A program made the translations under genes and the position numbers. A stretch of DNA of 64,000 nt from Cavia porcellus (Eukaryota; Chordata; Mammalia; Rodentia; Caviidae): positions 25,083,344 to 25,147,343 of the forward strand of contig NW_026947486.1 of NCBI RefSeq assembly GCF_034190915.1, read 5' to 3'. The notes under the pieces were generated by a model that worked only from the letters and a program-made list of their open reading frames with translations, ran no database searches and was not told where the DNA came from. Of this stretch, positions 44,640-57,421 are shown one piece after another. The stretch's first letter is position 1. Each line of letters opens with the position of its first letter.

Positions 44640-47600
44640 ATAAATGTGAGTCTGATTTATTTCACCTATGACGATATTCTCAAGTTGCCTCCATTAACGT
44701 ATAAAAGCCTCAAGATTACCTTTTTAACAGCTGAGTTATATTCAATTGAACAAAATTACCACATCATTTTCCTCCATTCTGTGATTGATGGCTATTTTGT
44801 TTTTTTCCAAGATTGTGCTTCTGTGAACATGGGTATACATGTATCACTGTGACATGATCTTTTCAATTCTCTGGGAAAATACTCAGGAGGGGAATAGCTA
44901 GATTGAATGAAACTTCCAATCCTTTTAGAGGAATCTCCCTACTGATTTAGTGCTGTACCAGTCTACACTACTACCAAAAGTGGAGGTGTGTTCCTTTTCC
45001 CCCACAGCCTCACCAACATTTGTTACCAGTTGATTTCTTGATGGCAGCCATTCTTTCTGGAGTGAGACAAATTCTCAAAGCTGTTTTAATTTGCATTCCT
45101 TAAATGACTAGTGAGGTGAAGATTTCATCATGTGTATCTTCATCTGAGAAATGTGCATTCATATCAGATTCCTATTTTTGGAATGGGTCTTTGAATTTGG
45201 GGGCCTGGATGTTTTTCACTTCTTTGCATATTCTGGATACAAGTCCTTTGTTTGAGTCACTGCTGGCTAAATTTTTTTTCCATTCTGTGGGTTTTTGTTT
45301 TCAATTTGTTGGTGATTTTTTTGAAGTGCAAAAACTTTAATAGGATGAGATCTCAGTTGTGATTTTTTGAAGTACTTCCCATGAAGTTTGCATTTTGTTC
45401 ATGAATTGTTTGCCTATCCCTACGTCTCCAAAAGTTCTACCTAATTTGTCTTCCAATAGACTTAGTGTTTCTGTTTCAACATTTAGGTCTTTGACCCATT
45501 TTGGGTTTACTTTAGTGCATCTTAATACATATGGGTCTAGTTTCAGTCTTCAGCATGTGGAAAGCCAATTTTTCCAACACTATTTATTAAAGAGGCTATC
45601 CTTCTTCCAGTGAACATGCTTAGCCCCTTTTGTCAAACATAAGGTGGCTCAGTGTCTTTATAGTTGTGTTTGCCTCTTCTAATGTGTTCCATTGATCCTC
45701 AGGTCTATTTTTTGTCAACACCATGCTGATTTCATCACCTTAGCATTTTAGTATAATTTCAAATCAGGAATTGAGATGCCTCCTGCTTTGTCTCTGTTGC
45801 TCAGAATTGCCTTTGCTATTTTAGATTTCTTCTGTTTCCAAATGTATTTTAGGAATGTTTTTTTCTATATCTCTAAGGTATGTTAATGGTATTTTGATTG
45901 GGATTGCTTTAAATCTGTATATCAGTTTTAGGACTATGGCCATTTTTACAACATTTGTTCTCCCTAACCAAGAGCAAGGGCTATATTTTCATTTTATAAT
46001 AGCTTGTTCAATCTCCTTTTCCAGAGTAGTATAATTTTCAGTGTACAGATCTTTCATGTTTTTGGTTAGGTTGATTCCTAAGTATTTCCTTGTTTTGGAT
46101 GCTATTGTGAAAGACATTTCCACAATTTATCTCTCAGTGATTTTTTTGGTTTGTGTACTGGAATGCTATTGATTTTTGAGTGTTGACTTAGTATCCACCT
46201 ACACTGCTGTATTTGTCTAGTAACTCTCATAGTCTTTTAATGGAGTTTTTGGAGTCTTCTATGTAGAGTATCAGGTCTTTGGCAAATAGTGAAAATTTGA
46301 GGTTTTTTTTCCCTATTCTTATTCCTTTTATTTATCTCTCTTGTCTGATTGTTATGGCTAATGTTTCCAGAAATATATTGAATAGGTATGCTGATTGTGG
46401 ACATCTTTGTCTTGTTCCTGATTTTAGAGTGAAAGCTTTCAATTTCTGTCCATTTTGTATATTGTTGGCTGTTGGATTGTCATAGAAGGCCTTTATCAGA
46501 TTGGGGTAGATACCATCTATTCCAAGTTTCTATACTGTTTTTATCATGAACAAGTTTTGGACTTTATCTGAAGCTTGTTCTGTGTCTATTGAGATGATCA
46601 TGTGATTTCTGATTTTGGATCTGTTGATGTGGTGTTTATTGATTTTCATATGTTAAACCACCCCTGTATTCATGGAATAAATCCCACTTGGTCATGATGT
46701 ATAATCTTCTTTATCATTTGCTGCATTCTATTTGCCAGCATTTCATTCAGAATTTCTGCATCAATGTATATTAGGGAGATTGGCCTACAATTATCCTTTT
46801 TGGTTGGGTGTTTTTCTGGTTTTGGTAGCAACATTTGACTCCAGAAATGAGTTAGGGATGATTGCTTCCCTGTCAGTTTCATTGAAGAGTTTGAGGCATG
46901 TGGTGTTAAATTTTCTCTAAATTACTTATAGAATTCAGCTATGAACCCATATGGACCTGGGCTTTTCTTTGTTGGTATGTTTTTAATCATTTTGTCAATT
47001 TTATTAGCTGATATTGGGTTATTCAAAGTTGTTATATCTTTTTAATTGAGCTTTGGTAGTTCATACATTTGTAGAAAACTGTGTCGTCTGTGTTTTCCAC
47101 CCTATGTGAGTAAAGATTTTTAAAGTAGGTATTCATGATTTTTTGAATTACCTTAGGGACTGTTGTAAATTTTCTTTTCAATCTTTATTGGATTGAGTTT
47201 CTTTTTCTTCATAAGGTTGGCTAGAGTTTTATATGTTTTGTTTATTCTGTCAAAAACAGCTCTTTGATCATTAATTCTTTGTATTTTTTAGTCTAAATTG
47301 CATTAATTTCTGCTGTGATATTTATAATTTCCTCTTATATGAGCTTTGGGTTTGACTTGCTCTTCTTTTTCTAGAAGGTTGAGATGTAGCATTAGGTTGT
47401 TTAGTTTTGCTCATTCTGTTTCATTAATTTGACAATTTATTGCTACATATTTCCCTCTTAGGGCCATTTTCCTTGCATCTCACAGGTTTGAGTATGTTGT
47501 ATCTGCATTTTCACTGAATTGTAGTTATTGCTTACTTTCTTATTTAATTTCCCCAGTAACCCATTTATTGTTCAGGAGGTTGTTGTTTAATTTTCACATG

Positions 47601-48128
47601 TTTATGCAGGTTTTGTAATTTCTTTTGCCATAAATTTCCATTTTCAGTGTACTATGATCAGATAATATGCATGAGATAATTTCAATCCCTTTACATTTAC
47701 TTAATGTTCTGTGCATTAATATATAGTCTATTTCAGAGAATACCCCATGTACAGCTGAGAAGAAACTGTACTCTCATGTGGTTGGGTGGAACAGTCTGTA
47801 AACATCTATTAAATCACATGTTTCATTCAGTTGAGTTATTTCTTTGCTGATATTTTGTCTAGTTGACCAGTCTCTTTTTGACAATGGAGCATTAAGTTTC
47901 TCTCTTACGATTGTGTTGTTGCTGGGTTCCTGTCACATGGAATATTGTTTTCCATCCTTTGACTTTTATTCTATGTGTTTCCTTTTGAGTCAGATGTGTT
48001 TCTTGTATACAGCATATTGTGGTATCCTGTTTCTTGATCCATTCTGTCAATCTATTTCTTTTAATAAGTGAATTGAGGCCATTTACATTTATGGATATAA
48101 CTGATATGTACTGGCTCAGCTTTGTCAT
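44640..48128 (-). pseudogene. L1 ORF2 pseudogene of element P
   Basis: About 3.5 kb, close to the full 3.8 kb. Endonuclease start open at 48,128-47,892: ISINVNGLNSLIKRNRLTEW, CCIQETHLTQKE (catalytic Glu). RT fingers at 46,882-46,670: [37 protein letters not shown]. The C-terminal region reaches about 44,850. Many frameshifts separate the pieces. Confidence 0.85.
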
Positions 48129-50309
48129 GTTATTTTTCTACTGTTCATTTTCTGCCCCCCCCCCCCCGCTTGTTTAATTGCTTGTCCAACATGGTGGTTT
48201 CTTTCTGTTTTTGTTCTGGAAATTGTAGTCACTTTTATTTCTGCCTAAGTATGTCTTTCAGTACTCTTTCTAGAGTTGGTTTGGTAGACATCAATTTCTT
48301 CAGTTGTTCTTTGTCATGGAAGTATCTTGTTTCTCCATTAAACCTTAAAGAAAGTTTTGCATGGTACATCAATCTGAGTTGAAAGTTTGTTTCTTTCAGG
48401 ACTTGAAATACTTCACTCCAAGCTAATCTTAACTTGCATGTTTGTGCTAAAAATTCTGCCACTATTCTAAAGGGCTTGTGCAGATAGGTGAGTTTTGTCT
48501 TTTCTCTAACAAGTTTCAGTATTCTGTTTGTATGCTGTATGTTTGGGATCTTCATTATTATATGTCTGGGTGTAGATTTATGTTGGTTGTGACTTTTTTC
48601 GTTATATGTACCTAACTTATCTATAAATCAATTTCTTTTCCTGTGTTTGGGAAATTTTTTGCTATTACTTCTGTAAGTAGTTTGCCAATGTCATTCACAT
48701 TGACTCCTGCATCTTCATTGATGCCTATTAGTGTTATATTGTTTCTTTTGGCATCATATTGGAGCTGCTGGATTGTCATTTCTTGCTGCATTGTTATTTT
48801 TAAAAGTTCTATCCTTTCATGATTGCTAATTGTGATACTGTCCTCAAGGTCTGAAATTCTATCCTCAGCTTCTTTTAAATGGTTTTGCCACCTTTCAGTA
48901 GAATGTTTTATTTCTTGGCTATCTCCTTGAATTTATTTCATGCTTTCTCCTTGTTTTCTATATTGTTCATTCAAGGTTTCAATCCATTTCCCATGCTCCT
49001 GTATTTTTTAAATCTATTTCTTCTCTAGAAATGCTGAGCAACTCCTTTATTAAGGTTGCTATTTCTATCTTTACGTGAGAAACTATTTCTAATTTGATTT
49101 CCTCTATAGCCTGATAGCTTTGTTTCTTTATTTCACTAGTTATCTTTTCAGAGATTTCAGTTGTATGACTTTTTTTAATTTAAAGAAAGACAAAAAAATG
49201 GAAAATGGGTAGAAATAGTACATACTTTCAAAGAAAAAAAAACAGTAATAAATCACTTGTTGATGCTTACATATTGTCCTCTTACAAATAATTGTTCAAG
49301 ATACAAGAGTGGAACATATAAATAGGAATTCAAACAGGGAGACTACAAATAGTTCTGTTCAACTATCTAATAAAAACTTAGTAATATGGCTATCAATCCT
49401 ATACACTTAAACATGTACAGATTTATCCCTATCTTCATTTACATTGAGATTAAATAAGCTAAAGCAGACTAAACTCACTCTGAACAAAGATTAATAGTAT
49501 TGCTGGATTTCACATCATGACACTTTGGAATCAGCCCTGGGTACTGTAGTGCCTTTTTTTTCCTTCAAAGCATTTGTTCATTTCTTCATGTGTCATAGGA
49601 TCAGTTCTTGTAAACTGTTTATAGGTTTTACACAAGCATGAGTCTTAACATGTATTTCTATCCTTTCTATATTAGAGGGAGAAACAGAACAAAGTAGGAC
49701 AGAACAAAACATATTCCTGTAGACACATAAAACTAAAAAGACATATAAAACTGCTGTACAAGGAGTTCTACCATGGTTACTGTGTTGTGTCTTATTATCA
49801 TCAATAGAATTGGCTATATCATTAGATAAAGTATAATCGAATATATCAGTAAATAACAGTATTAATAGAAATACAACTTTGTAGATAGTGTAGAAGTACA
49901 AAAACAGGTAGTGATCAAATCAGAATGGGTATCATAGTGAATAATTGTCATTTTCAGTATAGTTGTCTATACTCTCTGACTTGATACTATCAATCTAACA
50001 GTTTTGAATAAAATCTGTCATTAACAAGCAGCAATCAAACAAATCAGATTTCACTAAGATCAGTCATGATATAACAGTAAAAGTTATACAGGGATCCAGA
50101 TTAAGATAATAAGAAATTAAAGGTAATTACTGTGCTATATCCCAATAATTTTGGGATAGCTGTCTGTGCCCTCAGATCTAGTGCTTGTATACAAACTGGG
50201 ATGGAATAAGTTCTATCTAAGCAGAGTGACATGGGTTTTAATTCCTGATACACTATTAGCAATATCTTCTGCTGTCTTTTTTAAGACTATTTTCCCCCTT
50301 TCACTCCCC

Positions 50310-50700
50310 CATGGTGTACTGAGTATTTTTGGGTCTCCCTAACACCCTCGGTTTTATATTGGGGGGGGGGAACCTGCTATTTACCTAAGTGATTCTGAAC
50401 TTTCTTCCTCCTGGACATGATCTCTAGTTGTATTTCTTTACTTATTAAAGCCTGTCTTTCCAACCTATTCATAAATACTGTCCAGTTGTCCCTATTACTC
50501 TTCAGTTCCCTGTCACATAGAGTTCTGTTTTCTCATATTTGATTTTGGTCCATTTACCCTTTCTCAAGTTTAATTGTATTTCCTATAAAGAGCATCTCAG
50601 TGGATCTTACCACTTGATCCACTCTTCCTGTGATTCTCCCTTTTGTTCCTTAATTTAGTGTATGTAGGCCATCTATAATAGAAATTATATTCAACCTTCT
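50310..50700 (-). pseudogene. ORF2 stub of element E
   Basis: C-terminal ORF2 antisense (CTAGTTGTATTTCTTTACTT) to about 50,500 is fused to endonuclease antisense (TCCCTGTCACATAGAGTTCTG, TATAAAGAGCATCTCAG). The fusion aligns with G and F. Confidence 0.8.
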
Positions 50701-50771
50701 CTGTCTCATTTCTGTTGTGCTCTTTTTCCATCATTAGTTGTTTGTCTTCTTCATTTCACTTTTTGATCCAT

Positions 50772-51817
50772 TCATTGGGGCCTCTCTGCCACTGTTCCTG
50801 AAATCCTGGTGCTTTTCTCTCTCTTTAGAATGTCCTGTAGTATTCTCTGTAGCTTGAATTGCTGTTTGTGAATTCCTCCAGTTCCTCTTTATCTTGGAAG
50901 CATCTTGTTTCTCCATTAATTTCTAGAGACATTTTTTCAGGGTACATCAATCTTGGCTGGAGGTTATTTCCTTTCAAGACTTGGAATACTTTGCTCCACT
51001 ATCTTCTCAATTTGATGGTTTGTGCCGAGAAATCTGCGGTAATTCCAATGGGCTTTCCCTTGTAGGTAATCTGTTTCTTGTTTCTGATAGCTTTTAATAT
51101 TCTGTTCTTATATTGGATTTCTGGGATCTTGATTATTATATACCTGGGTGTAGCTCTGTTTTGGTTGTAGGTGGCTGGAGTTCTGCATGCCTCTCTTTGC
51201 CTTTTCCTATGTTTGGGAAGTTTTCCTTAATTATTTCTGTAGTCTTTGTAGTTCCTTCATTTGTACTCCTGCTTCTTCATTCACATTCTTTATTCTTAAG
51301 TTATAGATCCTCTTGTCATCTTCTAGCCTTTGTATTGTTGCTGCTTGTTTTCTTGTTATTTTAAAGAAATTTTTCCTTTCATGATCCTACATTACAAACC
51401 TATTCTCTAGTTTGGATATTCTATCCCTAGTGTCTTTCAAGCATTTTTTCCAGCTTTCAATGGAGTTTTTAATTTCCTGGTAATCTCTTTGAACCTGCTT
51501 CATGTATTCTATGTTTACTCTGTTTTCTTTATCAAACAATTCTCTCCTATTTTTTGTTCTTCCTTTCTTTCATCTGTTTTTTCTTGAGATGTTCTTAGCA
51601 TTTCTTTAATTATTCTATTTGTGTCTTGCTTTACTTGGTTAAATACTTCACTTTTGAACTCATCTAAGAGGACTTGAAGATATCACTTTATGTCTATTGG
51701 TGCCATGTCTGATGTTGCATTTTTGCTGTCCTTATTCTCCTTTGCATTTACCTTTTCTGGATCAATGTTCTCAGGGTTAGGGGTTGGGGACCCTTCTTTG
51801 TTGCTTACTCTTCTCAT
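50772..51817 (-). pseudogene. ORF1 pseudogene of element E
   Basis: Full-length ORF1 at DNA level from start complement 51,815-51,817 to stop 50,772-50,774, broken in all frames (longest N-terminal or C-terminal pieces under 65 codons). Closer to F than to A or C. Confidence 0.75.
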
Positions 51818-53384
51818 ATTTTTTGTTACTTCCATACAGTTGTATATAGGAGGCCCAGCTTCTTTCTTTGTTGGTTACAGTTTGTCTGAGGCATGCTGTC
51901 TAGGTGCTCCTGCCCACTGCAGTGTACTAGGGAGATACAGACCGGGGCAGCCTATGGTTGGCCCACCCCTCCAGGTCAGTCAACCTGCTGAAGGCTTCAC
52001 TGCATTAGGGTCCACTGCCAGGTGTAGGTACTTGGTTTGGGCTAGCCTATTGTGTCTCAGTCCAGGGTGTGACCCAGGTCAAATGCTCCCCACCAATCCC
52101 TCTTGAGAAGGGAGTAGCTAACTGATGTCACTGCAACCCCTTGTTCTGGCCAGTCTTCCCAGTCCCAGAATGTCATATGTTGGAGCTTCTTTGCCTATGG
52201 AAGGGTTTTTATTCCCATCACTCAGCACAGGTCGATGCAGGGTTCCCCGCCAGCTCTGCTCTCAGTTTGGTTTGCTGATTCCCATCCTTAGTGCAAGTGC
52301 ATCTCCAGTGAGTTGAAGCTGGTGGGTTTTGGGGTAGCTCAGTAATTTTCCACTGCATGGGTTCAAGCACAGCAGTGGCAGTAAGTTCAAGCAGTGAATT
52401 CAAGCTGTAGTACCAAGACTGTAGCTGTTCCAATAGTAGCACCGGGACTGTATTTTTAATTGGTTTCTCTCAGCTTAGTTTGTTCCTGGGTTGGGAGGGT
52501 CTATCTCCCTCTGTTCAGGACTCCCTACACTGTATTATTTTTGGAATCTAGTTGACTATCTCAGGGAGCCTCTGTAGCTTGTTGTTATCTATATGCCATC
52601 TTTTTCAAGTCCAGGTGTATGACTTTTAAAGTCCTCTATTTCAGTGTCTCTTGTACTTGCTCCTGATGAACTGGATGTTTGAGATTGCATTTTGCTTTTT
52701 TCAGTTTGTCATTTTCAACTTTCAGGCTAATATTCAGTTTTTCAGTCTCATTAGTCTCAACTGTCAGTAGTGTGTATGTTAGGGTCTTATGTGTGGTTGA
52801 CGTTTGTCCAATTTCTGGGTTCCACAATGAAGTGGAGGGCCAGACAATTGAATTCCTCCTTCAAGGCCTGTTGGGTGAGTCATATATTCTACCTAGGCTG
52901 AATACCCTAGGAGTGTTGATGCGTGTCAACCCTTGGTTTCTGCTGTTATTATGTCTTCAGGTTGTTCCAGCCTACCAGATATCCCTGTCTATAGTTTTTG
53001 TCTTGGCTGGGACCCTACTGTGTCACAGGGTGCCTCATAAGCACTTTTAATTTTCTCCAAGTTGGGTGAGGCATTTTTGGCACTCTCCTCAACCCACCTG
53101 CTATTCTCGGCATCGAGGAAGGACTTACCCATACTCTTTCCAGGCTTGGTAATGTCCTACAGCTGGATGGGATTTTGTTACTGCTCTTGTTTACCCACTG
53201 AATTCTTCTATTTTAGGGACAAACTCACCACACTGACAGAAGCCTGCTGAGGTCCATTGTTTGGATGAGGGATTACTGAATCTTCTGCCAGCTCAGTAAG
53301 GTTAATCCACTGCAGTAAAAGGTCCTGGGAGGAGGAGAGTCAGCAGACATTCCACAGTAGTACTACATGGAAAAGGTAGAGGGG

Positions 53385-53678
53385 AGCAGCCAAAAATCTG
53401 CCACCCTCCTAGGTCAGGGGGTTGGTGGGTGCAGCATATGATATGCCACCCTATGAGGCCTGGGGGCTGATGGAGCAGCTGAAGATAAACTACCCTCTGA
53501 GGTTTCATGGCATAGAGACTGGCTGCTGAAGATCTGCCTCCCTTTGAGGCCATAGGGTCAAGGGTTGTGGGAGGCTGAAGATCAGTCCCAATGCGAGGCC
53601 TGGGAGGCTGAGTGGGGGTGGGTAGTCGAAGATCCACGACTCTTTGATGCCTGGGGGGCTGAGAGTTGGTGGGCAGCC
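53385..53678 (-). promoter_or_regulatory. 5'UTR tandem repeat of P, six 45-51-bp units
   Basis: Unit starts (GCAGC/GCTGAAGAT-like) at 53,385, 53,431, 53,475, 53,524, 53,573, 53,622 and the partial unit at 53,673. Shared pieces: GAAGATC, CCTnTGAGGCC, TGGGGGGCTGAG. A third 5'UTR monomer type, unrelated to those of L and N. Confidence 0.85.
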
Positions 53679-53679
53679 C

Positions 53680-56035
53680 TTTTAATATCTTATAGAATTC
53701 AGCCATGAATCCATCAGGACTTGGGATTTTCTTTGTTGGTAAGTTTTTAATTACATTTTTGTTTCATAAACTAATACTGGTTTTCTCAGAACTTTTATTT
53801 CTTCTCAATTGCTTTGGTAGTTCATATATTTCTAGGAATTTGTCCTTTTATTCTGTGTTTTCCATTCCTATTCAAGTAAAGATTTTTGAAGTAGATATTG
53901 ATCTTCTGAATTTCCACCGGATCTGTAGTGATTTCACCCTCATCATTCTTCATGGTATAACTTTTAGCTTTTTCTTTCCCATTTTTTGATAAGTGTGGCT
54001 AGGTGTTTATCAATTTTATTTGTTCTTCCAAAGAATCAACACTTTGATTCATTAATTCTTTGTATTGTTTTCTTAGTCTCCATTGCATTAATTTCTACAC
54101 TGATTTGAGGAAATTGTACTTTTCTTTCTTGTATGGGCTTTGGATTTGAATTGCTCTTTTTTCTAAATATTTTAGTTCTTTTATTGGAATCATTCTGTTT
54201 TTCTGATATGAGAATTCATCACTATGAATTTCCCTCTTAGGACTGCTTTCATTGAGTTGCACAGTACTATTTTCATTTGATTGTAGATAATATTTAACTT
54301 CTTTAATTTTCTCTGACTCATTGGTTGTTCAGGAGGGTGTTATTTAATTTTCATGTGTTTATGGAGTTTTTGTAGTTTCTTTTGCCATTAATTTCAATTT
54401 CATTACACTATGGTCAAACAACATGTGTAAGATAATTTCAATTCCTTTTCTTTTACTTAAGCATATTCCACAGGTTATTACATGTCCTACTTTAGAGATC
54501 ATCCCTTGTGCAACGGTGAAGTATATGTATTCTGATGTTGGGTGAAACACTCTAAACATCTCCTAAGACTATTTTTTATTGGTTTGGCTCAATTCTGTTT
54601 TCTCCTGGCTGAATTTTTGTCTAATTAATCTACCTTTTTGTGATAATGGCTTATTATGATTCCCTGTTAATTCGATTCTTCATGTCTATTAATATTTGTC
54701 TAATATACTTGGGTACTCCCATATTAGATACATATGTATTTATGATTGTTTTATATCTTCCTCTTGGATTTTCCCCTAACTCAATATGTAGTGACCTTCC
54801 TTATCTCTTTTGATCATTTTTCATTTATAGTTCCACTGTCTGCAAAGAGAATAGCTATCCCTACTTTTTTTCTGTGTTCCTATTGCATGGGATATAGTTT
54901 TCCATCCTTTGACTTTAAGTCTGTAAGTTTCTTTTTAAGTTAAACGTGTTTGTTTTATATAGCATATTGTTGGATATTGTTTCTTGATCCAATATACTAA
55001 ACTGCTTCTTCTAATTTTTTAATTGAGATCATTTACATTGATGATTATATCTGATATGTTTTGGCTTATCTTCATCATGTTATTTGCCTACTGTGATTCT
55101 TTCTTTCCCCCTCTGTTTGTTTGCCCTGCCTAATGGTTTCATTCTGTTGTTTTTCTTAGAATTGTGATCAGTTTTATATCTTTCTAGAAGATTTTTCAGT
55201 GCTCTTTGTGGGATTGCTTTTGAGGTCATGAATTTCTTCAGTTGTTCTTTGTCATGGAAGTATCTATTTATCCATTAATTTTGAAAGATGGTTTTGCAGA
55301 ATGTCTCAATCTAATATTCTGCTCTTGTGCTGAATTTCTAGGACCTTGATTATTATATATCTGGGTGTAGATTTATCATGATTTTAGCTAATTGGAGTTA
55401 TATATGCTTCACTTATCCGTATGCCAGAGTCTTTTCCCATATGAGGAAAGTTTTCTGCTATTACTTCTGCAAATTGTTTTTAAATGTCATTTGTGTTGAC
55501 TCCTGCTTTTTTTGACACCAATTTTTTATATGGTTTTTCTTTGCATTGTCTCAAAGCTGTTGAAACATTATTTCTTATTCTTTTGCTATTTTCAAGAGAT
55601 CTGTCCTTTTATGATCCCTAGCCATGATCCTGTCTTGAAGGTCTGAAAGTCTGTCTTAGTCTTTTTTCAATCAATTTTGCCAGATTTCAATGGAAATTTT
55701 TATTTCCTGGCTATCTGTTTGAATGTGATTCATGCATTCAAATTCTTCCCTATATTTATCATTCATGATTTCCATCCTCTTGCTATCATCATCTAATTTT
55801 AACTACCTCTATTCTAGATATTCTGAGAAGTTCCTTTACAGATGTTGAGTTCTCTTTTATTTTTTCTTAAGAGATGATTTCTGATCTGATTGTTACTTTA
55901 GCCTCATGAATTCTTTGGTTGCAATCATTTCATAAATATCAGGTGTATGTGTTCCCTTTTTTTCCATGTTATTGTCTATTGGACTTGTTCTGGGTGGGCT
56001 GGAGTTCTGAGGTTGCATTTTGCTTATGTATCTTG
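53680..56035 (-). pseudogene. L1 O: ORF2 N-terminal part and ORF1, decayed
   Basis: Antisense ORF2 endonuclease to about 55,080 (GACTTTAAGTCTGTAAG, TATATAGCATATTGTTGG), then ORF1 (55,150-56,035; TTCAGTTGTTCTTTGTCATGG, GGTCTGAAAGTCTGTC coiled-coil region). Older and more broken than N or P. Confidence 0.7.
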
Positions 56036-56050
56036 TAATTTTGTATTTCT

Positions 56051-56108
56051 TTTTTTCTTTTTTTTTTCTTTTGGTGGTACTGGGGATCACTGAGCTAAAT
56101 TCCCACCC
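56051..56108 (-). mobile_element. ID-type SINE, internally truncated, with 15-bp TSD
   Basis: T-rich tail, GGTGGTACTGGGGATC, then directly CACTGAGCTAAATTCCCACCCC: the region between B and A boxes is missing. Flanked by GTAATTTTGTATTTC on both sides (from about 56,035 and 56,109). Confidence 0.85.
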
Positions 56109-56917
56109 CGTAATTTTGTATTTCAAAATTTTTATTTTTTTCTGTGTTGATCTGTGTAAGTTTTTATAGTAAGTAGCTTTATCATTAGTATCAAGGCCAT
56201 TTTAGGCAAGCTTTGCTCTTCAGCAAGTGTTCTGTGTGTTTCTTGGTTTATATCTGATCCAGGATCCTACTTTTACAATTATTTAAGATTGAGATATTGG
56301 TATCTGTTTGGCTGAGTCCCCACACACTTACTGCTGGGGTGTGGTAAGTTTATTACCCCATAATTTCCCAGTGTTATTCCAAAAGGTACAACAAATGATT
56401 AAAACAGTTATGACATCCTAACAAAAGTATTATAATTAGTATGAACAATAACATAGATTAGAAACTGACCAACTGTGGTAACTATTAATTTTGTACCTTT
56501 AACTGTAGAAGTAAAATCCTCAGTTATATAACAGAACCAATCGTAAATTGGGAGCCTGTATGGAATGTGTTCCTATGGTAGTGTGGTTTTACACTTTGTG
56601 GGGAAATTTAGAGGAATAATGGTTTGAACAGAAATAAAGGAAAAGAAATAAAGTAGAAGCCAGACTGGAGGAAGAAGGATGATCATGCATACGTTGTAAA
56701 ACTAAAGAAGAGGTCAGAAGAGAAAAAATGGAGTAAGCAAGGGATTTTTGAAGTTGACTAGAAAACTTATACTATTCACTTATGTGAAAATATGATTAAG
56801 TCAAGAGAGATAAATTGAGGAACAGTGGAAAGAAGATGCATAGGTAAAGCACAGATATAGGGAAAAGACAAAAAAGAAAAAAGAAAATGGAATTGAAAAT
56901 AAACCACAGACCAGTAG

Positions 56918-57333
56918 CCTTTGTTTAGCCATATTTGACTTTATTCTCTTCCCCCCCAAAAAAGTAATAAGAACTAAGGAGTAATAAAATCCAAAATGTG
57001 TAAATTTTGTTGTAAAAAAGAGAGGGGAAAAAAAGAGCTCTAACAGATATAACAGCAAGTGTGTTTAGGGGTGTTAAATAGCTGACTATATTAATGTTTT
57101 TGGATCATTGAACACAGCTGTTTGCAATCTCTCTGTTTGAATGTCCACTTTGTATTCTTTGATACTGAGATTTGAGCAACTATTTCCAAGATGATAATAT
57201 GTAATCTATTAACAGGTGATTTCTTACTGTTATGTTTTTTTTTTTTGTAGTTCTGTATTACGTGTACCCTTACACCACTTTGTTTTGTTTTGTGTTTTTC
57301 TCTTTTTCCTCTTAAATAAAATTTAAAAAAAAA
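56918..57333 (+). mobile_element. 5'-truncated HAL1/L1 3' end insertion J with 23-bp TSD
   Basis: Plus-strand copy of the conserved 3' tail of B (AAAAAAGTAATAAGAACT ... TCTTTTTCCTCTTAAATAAAATTT plus A-run). Perfect 23-bp flanking repeats, 56,895-56,917 and 57,334-57,356, both starting GAAAATAAACCACAG. Evidence of target-primed reverse transcription with severe 5' truncation. Confidence 0.95.
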
Positions 57334-57350
57334 GAAAATAAACCACAGAC

Positions 57351-57354
57351 CAGT

Positions 57355-57421
<67 letters not shown>

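Larger units (their letters stand above)
49174..52615 (-). mobile_element. Non-autonomous L1 derivative E (ORF1 plus ORF2 stub), full length with TSD
   Basis: Bounded by identical 12-bp TGTATGACTTTT (49,162-49,173 and 52,616-52,627) in ORF1 of P. 3,442 bp: 5'UTR (52,615-51,818), ORF1 (51,817-50,772), ORF2 stub (about 50,700-50,310), 3'UTR units and tail (50,300-49,174). No later insertions, so it is the best reference for the generation that still carries the ORF2 stub. Confidence 0.93.
48200..52712 (-). pseudogene. L1 ORF1 pseudogene of element P, split by E
   Basis: C-terminal piece 48,555-48,235 (MKIPNIQHTNRILKLVREK, RLMYHAKLSLRFNGETR); middle region to 49,165 frame-shifted; N-terminal piece 52,712-52,616. 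E interrupts at 49,174-52,615. Start complement CAT at 52,710-52,712. Confidence 0.75.
44261..53679 (-). mobile_element. L1 element P insertion into O (contains E)
   Basis: 3' tail begins GTTTTATTAAAAAAGCAAAAC at 44,261; ORF2 of O resumes at about 53,680 (ATATCTTATAGAATTCAGCC). Minus order: 5'UTR with 48-bp repeats (53,678-53,385) and more, ORF1 (52,712-48,200, split by E), ORF2 (48,128-about 44,640), short 3'UTR. It has the longest nearly continuous ORF2 region in the window. Confidence 0.8.

Noticed and set aside
48158..48168. C homopolymer and the G run near 50,361-50,370 as regulatory sites
   Set aside because: Simple homopolymer expansions inside L1 sequence with no supporting context.
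51690..52106. 138-codon plus-strand frame
   Set aside because: Antisense of ORF1 N-terminus and 5'UTR of E.
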